DNA of 64,000 bases from Atlantibacter sp032062175 (GTDB lineage Bacteria > Pseudomonadota > Gammaproteobacteria > Enterobacterales > Enterobacteriaceae), in NCBI RefSeq assembly GCF_032062175.1, contig NZ_DAMBQK010000024.1:1-64000 (forward strand), given 5' to 3'. A model generated the notes under the pieces. It was not told the DNA's origin and searched no databases. It saw only the letters and a program-made list of their open reading frames with translations. Of the stretch, positions 17,574 to 25,590 are shown piece after piece (position 1 is the first letter of the stretch; each line of letters starts with the position of its first letter). The position numbers were made by a program, and so were the translations under genes.

Positions 17574-17628
17574 CGAAGCGGAGGTACCAGGTCCCTCTTC
17601 CCTGCTCCTGTACATTCATCATCACCCC

Positions 17629-17652
17629 GCCGGGGTTGCCAGAGGCCCCGGC
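17629..17652 (+). terminator. GC-rich hairpin after the NagA-like gene
   Basis: GCCGGGG / CCCCGGC stem with a ten-base loop followed by CTTTC only. Weak U-run, so it may be an attenuating structure between the catabolic genes and the regulator. Confidence 0.35.
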
Positions 17653-17751
17653 TTTCAGGATACTCTTTCATATTATCTGCTTATGGGGCCTGCCTTCTCA
17701 CAGGAAAATGCCGTGTATATTCCGGCCCGGCCCTGATACGTCACTGTATGG

Positions 17752-18936
17752 ATGCGCATGGATAAGACTCCTGTCTCGGATTTTCTGGCTCATTTACCCG
17801 TTACCCGTGCCGTTCTCGACGACAGGGAGCGAGTGTTTCTTGCTGTTCTCAGGGGACAAGTTCATTCCCGGAGTGAAGCGACCCGGACGTTGTCGATTCG
17901 ATCCACGACTATCTCAGACCATGTGGCCGACTTACTGGAAAGACGTTTACTGACTGAGGAAATCAGTGCCCGCGCAGGTCGCGGGCGACCGTTGCGGACA
18001 TTGCATGCCTGTGCTGAACGTTTGGTAACCCTTGTCTTTCAGGTGATAAGCCAGTCAGTGCATGTGTTTATGGTCAACCTGTCAGCAGAGATCATTGGTC
18101 ACGAAAAAGCGGAAGCGTCACCTGAGAGTGATAACGAGGCTCTGGGTGCGATTTTTCTGCGGCTCTATCAAACGGTGATGAGGGCTCTTCCTGCGGGAGC
18201 AGATTTAGCCGGTATCGTTTTTTCGCTTGGTGGGGTATTTGATCGCACCACTCACCGCTGGATCCACACCTCGCGTTGGCCAAAAATGCATAACCTGGAT
18301 ATTCAGCATCTTTTTAGCGGAGAAAAACACCCCATTTCTCTGTCGCGCACCCTGGACAATGAGCTTCGCATTCATATGCTTCTTCAGCGTCAAAGCACTC
18401 TGCTACTGCACTGGGGGTATGGTGTGGGTTTCGCGTTTGGCCAGTCCAGTGACAGAATTGTGGAAGGGGGAAGCGCGTTTGGTGAAATCGGGCACTGGCG
18501 AGTAACCGATCAGGGTACCTCCTGCCATTGTGGGCAAACGGGATGCCTGGAGACACTAACGGCGTTGTGGTCAATTGGCACCCCTATCCTGGGTGAAGAT
18601 TTTCGGGCGGGTGACGAAGAAGAACATATCGCGCAAGTGCTGAAAGACAAGGACATAACAGATAATGACGCGATACAGCAAGCCGTGGAGCATATGTCGA
18701 CGGCCGCTTCAAATGTCTGTCGCGTATTTTTTCCGGACAGGCTGGTAGTATCCGGCCCGTTCGTCCAAAACCAACGGATATGGCAGTCTTTCCGTGAGCG
18801 GTTCGAACAAAAAAATCGTTTCTTTAGTCAGGAAATTCAATCATTGACCGTTAGCCAGGTGAGCCGCGATCTCGGTATTTATGGTGCGGCCCTGCCGATA
18901 CTTGAGCAGGGTCTTGCAGCATTATTGTTGGACTAA
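17752..18936 (+). CDS. ROK family transcriptional regulator (NagC/Mlc type)
   Basis: A 394-residue protein: winged HTH at about residues 39-60 (SRSEATRTLSIRSTTISDHV), then a ROK sugar-kinase-like domain with the zinc signature SCHCGQTGCLET at about 256-267 and GGSAFGEIGHW just before it. NagC and Mlc, its relatives, repress sugar uptake genes and are released by phosphorylated sugar or a transporter. It is transcribed in the same direction as the MHS/NagB/NagA genes, 178 bp downstream, and is the natural candidate for binding the palindrome at 14282. ATG 17752 and 17758 are both possible starts. Confidence 0.88.
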   Translation: MRMDKTPVSDFLAHLPVTRAVLDDRERVFLAVLRGQVHSRSEATRTLSIRSTTISDHVADLLERRLLTEEISARAGRGRPLRTLHACAERLVTLVFQVISQSVHVFMVNLSAEIIGHEKAEASPESDNEALGAIFLRLYQTVMRALPAGADLAGIVFSLGGVFDRTTHRWIHTSRWPKMHNLDIQHLFSGEKHPISLSRTLDNELRIHMLLQRQSTLLLHWGYGVGFAFGQSSDRIVEGGSAFGEIGHWRVTDQGTSCHCGQTGCLETLTALWSIGTPILGEDFRAGDEEEHIAQVLKDKDITDNDAIQQAVEHMSTAASNVCRVFFPDRLVVSGPFVQNQRIWQSFRERFEQKNRFFSQEIQSLTVSQVSRDLGIYGAALPILEQGLAALLLD

Positions 18937-19365
18937 AGATAAGGCAACACTTATCTGCCCGCTTTTAGGCTTTCCTCTGGCTTTGGCGGCATGATCCTGC
19001 CATGCGGAAAGCTTCATTGGGGCATCTCCTACTACAGCACACAAAATGCCCCACTTAGGCCCGTGCTGTAACTTGAGTCCGGTAGCTAATGGGAGATTAA
19101 GAAACGGACTGTAACCCGCAGGATAAGGGCTTTTAACGAGTTTTGGTAAACCTGGAAAGGCTTAGAAATGGTGCGATAATAGGAACATAACACAACCTAT
19201 ATAACCATTGATAATTATAGATATTTCCTTGTTTCATTTTTATAAATGCCCCCTTTTGTGCCCCCACCTTGTTTTTCATGGGACTCGATGAGCCTTTCAC
19301 CGAGTCGCCAATATCACCAATTTCTTCACAGACTGTGCAAATCTTCGCTGCTCTTGGAGCCCTCC
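18937..19365. other. Junction between the sugar cluster and the genomic island
   Basis: About 430 bp with no convincing gene. The region around 19240-19300 has the GTGCCCCC-rich flavour often found at the ends of P4-type integrase genes, but no integrase reading frame survives. No direct repeat or tRNA end was identified here. Confidence 0.3.
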
Positions 19366-19734
19366 TCACTGCCGCGATCGGCTAAGAACAATATTACTTA
19401 CTTCCCGATACGAACAACCGTTCATTAATCCGCATGCTCTCCTGGCATGAAGGATATCTGTCACAGTCAAATATGGCGTTCGTTCCTGTAAGGTAAATCC
19501 ATTGCGATCGATACGAATTAACTCATTCTTTTCTACCAGAAAGTTAACGGCATTAGCCAGAGTGATACCGGCATCGATATGTTCCTGTATAACGGATTCA
19601 TCAAAGAACGGCGTATCGTTCAGGGTCAGACCATAGTGTTTTTCCAGCAGGCGTGCCAGTAACATTTGCCAGACAGCCACTGGAGACAGACAGGGCTTCG
19701 CCGCCCGCGAAATTGTAGCAGGTAGAGTTTTCAT
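19366..19734 (-). CDS. cbtA: CbtA/YkfI/YpjF-type toxin of a type IV toxin-antitoxin pair
   Basis: A 122-residue protein with typical family sequence: PCLSPVAVWQMLLARLLEKHYGL, FFDESVIQEHIDAGITLANA, LVEKNELIRID. CbtA family toxins bind FtsZ and MreB and block cell shape maintenance and division. ATG 19734 gives the usual length (about 124); an upstream ATG at 19797 would overlap the antitoxin end and lacks homology. It follows the CbeA antitoxin gene by 20 bp. Confidence 0.9.
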   Translation of the reverse strand: MKTLPATISRAAKPCLSPVAVWQMLLARLLEKHYGLTLNDTPFFDESVIQEHIDAGITLANAVNFLVEKNELIRIDRNGFTLQERTPYLTVTDILHARRACGLMNGCSYREVSNIVLSRSRQ

Positions 19735-19754
19735 GCTTGCTCTCGTGAAATTAG

Positions 19755-20072
19755 TTAGCTTTGAGTGGGATAAACAGCGATATATACGTAGCCGCAACTA
19801 CCAAGAGTATCGGCTTCGCAGGTAAAACCGTTGTGGTACAGGGTGACACAGTGGGCATGGCGAGGGTTCATTTCACCAGTAGTCAGCATTGATTCCATCT
19901 GACTGATAAAATGCGGGAATGCGAAATCCAACTTCAGGCATTCGGTATCACTAAACTTACCGGTGATACTTGCCCGGTCAGCCAGATAGTGCAGTCGGTT
20001 GCCCTCCTGCACCAGACGTGCTCCCAGGCGCGGCGTGATATCCCGCTGTAGGCCCCATGTGGTGTTTTTCAT
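19755..20072 (-). CDS. cbeA: CbeA/YeeU/YafW-type antitoxin
   Basis: A 105-residue protein with the family start WGLQRDITPRLGARLVQEGN, then LHYLADRAS and GSCGYVYIAVYPT. CbeA counteracts CbtA not by binding it but by stabilising FtsZ/MreB filaments (type IV). It stands directly upstream of cbtA in the same operon. Confidence 0.92.
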   Translation of the reverse strand: MKNTTWGLQRDITPRLGARLVQEGNRLHYLADRASITGKFSDTECLKLDFAFPHFISQMESMLTTGEMNPRHAHCVTLYHNGFTCEADTLGSCGYVYIAVYPTQS

Positions 20073-20089
20073 TTATAACCTCTTTATTG

Positions 20090-20311
20090 TCAGTTCAGGG
20101 TGATAGTCATCAGACAGGCATAAGGCCCGTTGCGGTCCTGGCGGCGTTCGGCGTATATCGCCAGCACACCGGGAATGTCAGGAACTACAAGACCGGTGTA
20201 ATGACAGACACTGCCGTGCCACTGGTATCTGCCGGTGCAGTAGCGAAAAATGCGGGAAGCCGGATGCTGACGGTAAATCGTCATCGCCCGGCGTTTACTG
20301 ATAATTTTCAT
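20090..20311 (-). CDS. DUF987 family protein (YeeT-like)
   Basis: A 73-residue protein starting MKIISKRRAMTIYRQHPASR with the constant RYQWHGSVCHYTG segment. Always found between radC-like and cbeA genes in these islands; function unknown. I started at 20311, where the conserved family N terminus begins, rather than twelve bases upstream. Confidence 0.88.
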   Translation of the reverse strand: MKIISKRRAMTIYRQHPASRIFRYCTGRYQWHGSVCHYTGLVVPDIPGVLAIYAERRQDRNGPYACLMTITLN

Positions 20312-20319
20312 GTATTGCC

Positions 20320-20802
20320 TCAAAGCAGACCGTGTTCGGCGAAAGACAATATCTGCGTGCCACCGACGATGAGATGATCAGGCACACGGATATCAACGAG
20401 CTGAAGCGCCTGCACCAGACGCTGTGTGATGGTCTTATCAGCTTGGCTGGGTGTGATGTCACCGGAGGGATGGTTATGCGCCAGTATCACTGCTGCTGCA
20501 TTGAAGTACAGGGCGCGTTTGACCACCTCACGGGGATGTACCTCGGTGCTACTAATAGAACCGGCAAACAGGGTTTCGTGGGCAATCAACTGGTTCTGCT
20601 GGTTCAGATACAACACCATAAACTCTTCACGCTCCAGTCCCGCCATTTTCAGTTTCAGCCAGTCACGGGCAGCCTGAGTGGAGGTGAATGCCACGCCTGT
20701 TTCACGCAGGTGGCGGTCAAGCAGCGTTAAGGCGCGTTTTACCGTGCGTTGCGCGGCTAGTGGGAGTACCGACACCGCTGGGGTAAGTGACTGTTCCATC
20801 AT
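20320..20802 (-). CDS. RadC-like JAB-domain protein (YeeS/YfjY-like)
   Basis: A 160-residue JAB1/MPN-type protein; the metal site motif AHNHPSGDITPSQAD with upstream catalytic-type Glu (STEVHPREVVKRAL) is intact. RadC-like proteins of islands are common and their activity remains unsettled, although a DNA-related hydrolase is often assumed. GAGGATACAC precedes the twin ATG at 20802/20799. Adjacent to klcA and DUF987 in one run of genes. Confidence 0.88.
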   Translation of the reverse strand: MMEQSLTPAVSVLPLAAQRTVKRALTLLDRHLRETGVAFTSTQAARDWLKLKMAGLEREEFMVLYLNQQNQLIAHETLFAGSISSTEVHPREVVKRALYFNAAAVILAHNHPSGDITPSQADKTITQRLVQALQLVDIRVPDHLIVGGTQILSFAEHGLL

Positions 20803-20810
20803 GTGTATCC

Positions 20811-21269
20811 TCAATCAATAATGCTCAGAATGACGCTGGATTCAGGGTGCTGCAGGGCGTAATCCCGCAGGCGGTAATAGTGCTCAGTCATGGCATCACA
20901 TTCGGTGCGACAGGCGTGATGGCTGTATTCAATCAGGCAGATAGTGATACCTGCGGCTTCCGCGCTCATTTGCGCACCATTACCGTTCATGCTGTTAAAC
21001 AGATGCCATTTATCATCAATGTCAGCATCAGGAGCCATAAACGCGCCGCCATTGCTGAGCGTGTAAAAGGACCAGATACCAGCGCTGTACTCATCACAGA
21101 AGCGGTCCATCCAGGCGAAAATACGGGGTTCCAGCGTTATCCACTGCGGGATAGCGCCAAAGTGCTGTGGCCAGAAGCGGATGCGCTGTTCGTCAGGTAC
21201 TGGTGTTGCAGTAAGGTCAAATTGAGGTTCATTAGCGGGCATCAATTCGCGTTGAGTTTCTGTCGTCAT
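20811..21269 (-). CDS. KlcA/ArdB-type antirestriction protein
   Basis: A 152-residue protein with the ArdB/KlcA pattern: RIRFWPQHFGAIPQWITLEPRI-type start, MDRFCDEYSAGIW, FYTLSNGGAFMAPD. ArdB family proteins protect incoming DNA from type I restriction without being DNA mimics. In the island it lies between DUF905 and radC-like genes; its end is 9 bp from radC. Confidence 0.9.
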   Translation of the reverse strand: MTTETQRELMPANEPQFDLTATPVPDEQRIRFWPQHFGAIPQWITLEPRIFAWMDRFCDEYSAGIWSFYTLSNGGAFMAPDADIDDKWHLFNSMNGNGAQMSAEAAGITICLIEYSHHACRTECDAMTEHYYRLRDYALQHPESSVILSIID

Positions 21270-21291
21270 GGATATTCTCCGTCAATAAAAA

Positions 21292-21314
21292 ACGCCAGCG
21301 ACGATAGCTGGCGT
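21292..21314 (-). terminator. Hairpin between DUF905 and klcA
   Basis: ACGCCAGC / GCTGGCGT stem with a seven-base loop, followed on the minus strand by a run of six T residues: a rho-independent terminator for DUF905. Confidence 0.65.
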
Positions 21315-21348
21315 ATGGGGGATATGAAGCAATGATGAATGGGTGTGG

Positions 21349-21585
21349 TCAGCAGGAGGATGCTCTGAGGATTCCATACTGCCGGATATAGCGGTTAAGT
21401 CCTTCACCGGCATCCGTTTCAAAGCTCCACGCCCGCCAGACCATTCGACCTTCAGAGCCGCGAACCACCAGGTGGAAGTGGCTACCCAGGTCGTCTTCAA
21501 TACTGATGTTGCAATACCGGCGGGTAACCACTTCGGCCTGCTGTCGGGTGAAAGGTCCCGGCGGCAGTAATTGAAATCCAGACAT
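21349..21585 (-). CDS. DUF905 family protein
   Basis: A 78-residue protein with FTRQQAEVVTRRYCNISIEDD, then HFHLVVRG and RMVWRAWSFE, the pattern of DUF905, a small family restricted to plasmids and islands next to antirestriction genes. Function unknown. Confidence 0.8.
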   Translation of the reverse strand: MSGFQLLPPGPFTRQQAEVVTRRYCNISIEDDLGSHFHLVVRGSEGRMVWRAWSFETDAGEGLNRYIRQYGILRASSC

Positions 21586-21602
21586 TTTGATAATCTTAAA
21601 AA

Positions 21603-21636
21603 CAAAGCCCCCGACGCAGACGCGTCGGGGGCTTTG
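21603..21636 (-). terminator. Strong terminator after the IrmA-like gene
   Basis: Fifteen-base-pair perfect stem (CAAAGCCCCCGACGC and its complement) with a four-base loop; minus strand continues with a T-rich stretch. Confidence 0.7.
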
Positions 21637-21661
21637 AGAGAGTATTGTGGTGCGGGTTCAG

Positions 21662-22072
21662 TCAGAAACCCGTCTGTACCTTATACAGGCGCAAAGTTTT
21701 GCTGCCCCGGACAATCTTCACATACAGGGCATTATCTTTTGTGCCTCGCACAAACCCGGCCTTCACATCCCCTTTGCAGTCACCGCCGTCATAAGGAATG
21801 TTAAGTCCGGTGTTAAATACCAGGTCAATAACACCGAAGCTTAAATCTTCGCAGGCTGGACCGGGCAGGTCCTGAATCAGGGCAAACTTACGGTCATTAC
21901 TGACATCAGTCAATGAACAGACGGTAGTGTTAATGTCATTACCCCGGCACCAGTATTCCTGGCCGGGATTGTCTTTATCCATCAGACTTTCCGGAAGCTG
22001 CGCGGCACCGGCGCTGAAAGCCGCGAGCGAGAGAATTAAAGCCGGGATAACAGAGGTCGCTATTTTTAGCAT
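21662..22072 (-). CDS. Small exported protein, probably IrmA family
   Basis: A 136-residue product with a signal peptide ending near SAGA-A (residue 23) and four cysteines in the mature part (YWC, TTVC, PAC, GDC) that could pair. Size, export and position between YfjR-side genes and DUF905 fit the IrmA family (a secreted Ig-like protein described in pathogenic E. coli as mimicking interleukin receptors). I rely on context and general pattern, so the family name is tentative. ATG 22072 is preceded by GAAGAAG and begins exactly at the leader. Own terminator at 21603-21636. Confidence 0.55.
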   Translation of the reverse strand: MLKIATSVIPALILSLAAFSAGAAQLPESLMDKDNPGQEYWCRGNDINTTVCSLTDVSNDRKFALIQDLPGPACEDLSFGVIDLVFNTGLNIPYDGGDCKGDVKAGFVRGTKDNALYVKIVRGSKTLRLYKVQTGF

Positions 22073-22160
22073 GGTCTTCTTCCTGAATAAATGCGAACCG
22101 GATTGAACCAGATATACCTGCAAGCCATCTGGCGCGGTTAAAACATCTGTAACCAGATCC

Positions 22161-22775
22161 TCAACAGTTACCGGTTCGGCGGCAGAGTTCAGCCATACTC
22201 TGCTTTGCCACCCATTGCTGCAGCTCCCTGTCTTTTTGAGAACGCTTAGCCTCCAGCGCGGCCTGTTGTTTGGGATTGACGCAGTTATCAGGCACGACCA
22301 TCAGGGTGTTTGGTTGAAATTTTGTCCGGGCTACTCGCACTGTCTCTGCCGGGTCATCAGTTCCACTCGCTCGCTGCTGTGCCTCGTCAAGCAATGCAGC
22401 CTGTGTATCAATCAGAACGAAACCACATGCCTTTCCCTCACCCTGGTAGACAGATGTCAAATCGGAGGAAGAACCACTGGCTGTTTTGAGCGCCAGTTTG
22501 TGTACCGTTTTAGTATTTTTATCGGCCAGAAAATAGCCTCCATTGTATCCCTGACGTAGCAGGAATTGCCGGGTCCAGGGATAATTATCGATCACTCTGG
22601 CACCATACAGCGCGTTGCTAAGGGTATGGTTGTCCAGACCATCAGCTGATTTCCAGCCATCTGCCTGCATGTACTGCCAGGCCTTAACCGTACCCACGAT
22701 ATTTTCAGCGGCTACTGGCAAAACTGTTCCGACGCACAGGCTGAGCGCCAGCGTGGTTGCAGTGAGTAATTTCAT
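22161..22775 (-). CDS. Exported island protein of unknown function
   Basis: A 204-residue product with a typical signal peptide (MKLLTATTLALSLCVGTVLP, cleavage near VAA-E). The mature protein has three or four cysteines (KACGF, DNCV, LCRRTGNC) and a Q/K-rich helical C-terminal part. It overlaps the yfjR-like gene by four bases (ATGA) and has AAAGGAG before its ATG. I do not recognise the family. Its pairing with the second exported gene 89 bp away suggests both act in or beyond the periplasm. Confidence 0.75.
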   Translation of the reverse strand: MKLLTATTLALSLCVGTVLPVAAENIVGTVKAWQYMQADGWKSADGLDNHTLSNALYGARVIDNYPWTRQFLLRQGYNGGYFLADKNTKTVHKLALKTASGSSSDLTSVYQGEGKACGFVLIDTQAALLDEAQQRASGTDDPAETVRVARTKFQPNTLMVVPDNCVNPKQQAALEAKRSQKDRELQQWVAKQSMAELCRRTGNC

Positions 22776-23476
22776 CTTTGCTCCTTAAAGGGTGAAAAAC
22801 CGTCGTCACCGACAACGAAAAGTGAACGGAAAGTTTGAAAGTGAGGTAAAACCCGAAGAAAATCTGGGTGTGACAACAGGTTACGTACCTGTGTATCCGG
22901 GACAAAAAGCGCAGGGTTGAATGTGACTGTGTGAATATCACCCAGCGTGAAAACCGTTATATGTCCCTCATGTTCACCGGTCAGGTACCAGCAGCCGTCG
23001 CTGCACACCAGTCGATAGGGAGCCAGACCAGTGCAACGATGACCCTCTGCCAGTAGCGTTACCCGACGGTGTTCTGTGATGGCGCGAATCAGTCGCGTAA
23101 ACACTTCAGGGCGTGCTTGCATCCTGACGTTGGTGCTGTGCCAGATAAGGCAGGGAGACTCGCTGGCGCTCAACAGAGAGTTGACCAGTTGGTTGTCTAT
23201 ATCCGGAAAAAGCGCCTCCACACCGGACTGACGGACAAAGGTCTGCACCGTCAGCTCCCTCTGACGGCTGCCGGACAGCAGACGACATTGCCCGTTACGG
23301 AATTCCAGATCGAGATAGGCCAGACGCTCGCGAAAATCCCGACGCAATGTGCGCACTGACACGCCAAATTCGGCGGCCAGTGTCTGTATGACCAGCGTTT
23401 CTCCCGCCACAAGACGGCTGATAATCAGCGACAGCCGGACCGCAAGGCGCTCATGGCGGCGCTCAGACTGAGACAT
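22772..23476 (-). CDS. yfjR: WYL-domain transcriptional regulator (YfjR-like)
   Basis: A 234-residue protein: N-terminal HTH (LAAEFGVSVRTLRRDFRERL, about residues 32-52) and a WYL-type C-terminal domain (APYRLVCSDGCWYLTGEHEG). YfjR of CP4-57 has this length and architecture. WYL regulators often sense nucleic-acid ligands and control defence or phage genes. I chose ATG 23476, giving the family length, over an upstream start at 23617. Co-transcribed with the exported gene that follows. Confidence 0.85.
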   Translation of the reverse strand: MSQSERRHERLAVRLSLIISRLVAGETLVIQTLAAEFGVSVRTLRRDFRERLAYLDLEFRNGQCRLLSGSRQRELTVQTFVRQSGVEALFPDIDNQLVNSLLSASESPCLIWHSTNVRMQARPEVFTRLIRAITEHRRVTLLAEGHRCTGLAPYRLVCSDGCWYLTGEHEGHITVFTLGDIHTVTFNPALFVPDTQVRNLLSHPDFLRVLPHFQTFRSLFVVGDDGFSPFKEQR

Positions 23477-23677
23477 GAGAGGCGTTCTCCACCCTGTTAA
23501 TGGACTGAAAATTAAGTGATTAGTGTAACGAGAGGGTCGGACAGGATACGGACAGCGGAAGCGGTATTTTTTCTGCATGCTGAATGCAATCAGAATGCGG
23601 TTCCGTAGCCTTATCAAGGAAAGACTGCCTGGAAATCGATCAACGAACGGACAGGGGGTGTCCGTATGCTGCCGGAG

Positions 23678-24511
23678 CTAACATCCGTTTGCCTCAAATC
23701 CGGAGAGCATAGCTTCCGCCATCACCCATAGCGCCCGGTTGAGCTTAACGTCGCCGTCAATGCCGCGCACGGCACGGGTATGCGTTCGCCCGCCTTTTGC
23801 ACTCCGGCCACTGAGCCCACCCTTAATCAGGTTCTCCTGAATACGCTGGTATGTAGTCCACAGGTCATTGCTCTCATCCTGCCAGCGGCGGGGGGAAAGC
23901 ACCTGAGGTGCTGTCACCGGCTGGTGGTCCTCACCGAAACGGTACGTCAGTGCAGCCTGAGCCAGAGCCTGTTGTGCTGGTGGCGACAGCATCAGAGACT
24001 GCATGGCATCCCGCTTCTCTTCCACACGGTCAAAAATCCCCAGGACTTCATAAGCCCCCTCAATCACCTGACTCAACACATCCCCTTTGTGCGGTACCCG
24101 CACCTCACCAAACGACTCGCCGCAGACGAGCCCGTTCTGGCATACCGCACGGAATAATCCCGGTAACATCTGATACGAGCTGGTGCCGTCATGAGAATTG
24201 AGCAGAATGATTTCCGGGACCTGCTTGCCAGTAATTTGTCCCTCCCGGCGCAGGCGTAACATATGCTTTGTATGCTCGCGACGCCCAGGGTCACGCACCC
24301 GGGTCTGGCAGGCAAAGAACGGCTGAAAGCCTTCGCGCTGCAGGTTTTCAAGTACAGTAATTGTTGGTATCCAGGTATACCGGGCACTCCGGGACGCATG
24401 CTTGTCCTCGCTGAATACGCTGGGCACCACACGAAAAAGTTCTTCGCGGGTTAGCGGACGGTCACGACGAATAAGATTTGCTGCGCCAAAGCGCGAAGCC
24501 AGACGGGTCAT
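23678..24511 (-). CDS. yfjQ: DUF932 family protein (YfjQ/YafZ-like)
   Basis: A 277-residue protein nearly identical in pattern to E. coli YfjQ: LASRFGAANLIRRDRPLTRE at the start, LLNSHDGTSSYQMLPGLFRA in the middle, CGESFGEVRVPHKGDV after it. DUF932 is related to phage/plasmid proteins of unknown role. AGGAG precedes the ATG at 24511 by seven bases, which decides the start over 24526. Confidence 0.92.
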   Translation of the reverse strand: MTRLASRFGAANLIRRDRPLTREELFRVVPSVFSEDKHASRSARYTWIPTITVLENLQREGFQPFFACQTRVRDPGRREHTKHMLRLRREGQITGKQVPEIILLNSHDGTSSYQMLPGLFRAVCQNGLVCGESFGEVRVPHKGDVLSQVIEGAYEVLGIFDRVEEKRDAMQSLMLSPPAQQALAQAALTYRFGEDHQPVTAPQVLSPRRWQDESNDLWTTYQRIQENLIKGGLSGRSAKGGRTHTRAVRGIDGDVKLNRALWVMAEAMLSGFEANGC

Positions 24512-24548
24512 AAGCAGACTCCTCATGATGGAAGAATAAAAACAAAAA

Positions 24549-24576
24549 AGCCCTGTCGCATAATCGCGACAGGGCT
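24549..24576 (-). terminator. Terminator between yfjP and yfjQ
   Basis: AGCCCTGTCG / CGACAGGGCT stem with the minus strand continuing into six T residues. It ends the yfjP transcript before yfjQ. Confidence 0.8.
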
Positions 24577-24606
24577 CAGGAAATAACTGGTTAATCTACT
24601 AATAAT

Positions 24607-25470
24607 TCAGAAGAAGAAATTCCAGACGGCGCGGGCGGCCGATACCACGGTATCGCGTACAGCCTGGATTATTGTCCGAACCGGGGCTGGTATCAGGGGC
24701 ATGGAACTTACCGTATCCAGTATCGAGCCGACCGTTTCACCAAAATCATCACGCGCTTTTTTATTAACGACATCGGTACGCAGTGGCGCACTGAGCTGAG
24801 ATACGACCGGGCTGCTGGCCTCGCGTGGCAGGCAACGGATCATCCGTTCAGCCATCACCCGCAGCCCCCACTGCAAACGTACCGACACCGCGCAGACAGG
24901 GTTTACAGGCTGGAAGAGTTCATGTAACTGGCAGATTTTGCGGCTGATATTTTGTTTCTGTTCCGGGGATAATATATTGGCACTGTTGGTGGGTTCGACC
25001 TTATCCGACTGGCAGATAACAAACAGCACCTTATGTCGATAAGGCTCACCGATCACCTGATGGTAAAAATGCTCATCCACGGCCAGCGCACGATCATCAG
25101 CCTTGATCAGCCATAGCACCAGATCGAGACGGGGAAGCTGTGCGCGATACAGGGCGGCATATTCGGCATCACGTTCACCACTTTCACCAACGCCAGGTAA
25201 GTCCACGATGGTCATTGAGCGCTTCCCCAGTTGCAGGTCGAAGCGCAAAGGTTCACGCGTACATGCGGCCACATCACTGACCGGCGACACCTCACCGGCA
25301 AAGAGTGTATTGCACAAACTGCTCTTGCCAACCCCAGTCTTACCCATAATGCCAATCACTGGCTCATAGTGAGTAAGCTGATTTATTTGCTGCAGAATAC
25401 GCGCTGATGCCCATTGCGGTAGGCCAGAAAGCGATTGCTGCAAAGGCTGCAAACCTTCAGATATTTTCAT
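24607..25470 (-). CDS. yfjP: YfjP-like GTPase (Era/dynamin-related P-loop protein)
   Basis: A 287-residue GTP-binding protein. G1 is GIMGKTGVGKSSLCNTLF near residue 45, the switch threonine region is DVAACTREPL, G3 is IVDLPGVGES, and CQSDKVEP fits G4. The C-terminal region has helical amphipathic segments (VSSMPLIPAPVRTIIQAVRD) that may contact membrane. Homologs YfjP/YkfA/YeeP are island GTPases of unknown job, always beside DUF932 genes. GAGGA six bases before ATG 25470 supports the start. Confidence 0.9.
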   Translation of the reverse strand: MKISEGLQPLQQSLSGLPQWASARILQQINQLTHYEPVIGIMGKTGVGKSSLCNTLFAGEVSPVSDVAACTREPLRFDLQLGKRSMTIVDLPGVGESGERDAEYAALYRAQLPRLDLVLWLIKADDRALAVDEHFYHQVIGEPYRHKVLFVICQSDKVEPTNSANILSPEQKQNISRKICQLHELFQPVNPVCAVSVRLQWGLRVMAERMIRCLPREASSPVVSQLSAPLRTDVVNKKARDDFGETVGSILDTVSSMPLIPAPVRTIIQAVRDTVVSAARAVWNFFF

Positions 25471-25495
25471 TAATAGTCCTCTGACTGAAAACAAA

Positions 25496-25523
25496 AACGG
25501 CAGAACCAGGAGGTTCTGCCGTT
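25496..25523 (-). terminator. Terminator after the 377-residue gene
   Basis: Twelve-base-pair stem AACGGCAGAACC / GGTTCTGCCGTT, four-base loop, followed on the minus strand by TTTTTG. Confidence 0.8.
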
Positions 25524-25590
25524 AATGGGGTATGTTCAACGTGATGATATATATCTGAATGTTTTTTCAACAAATAAGAAACTTTACTTT

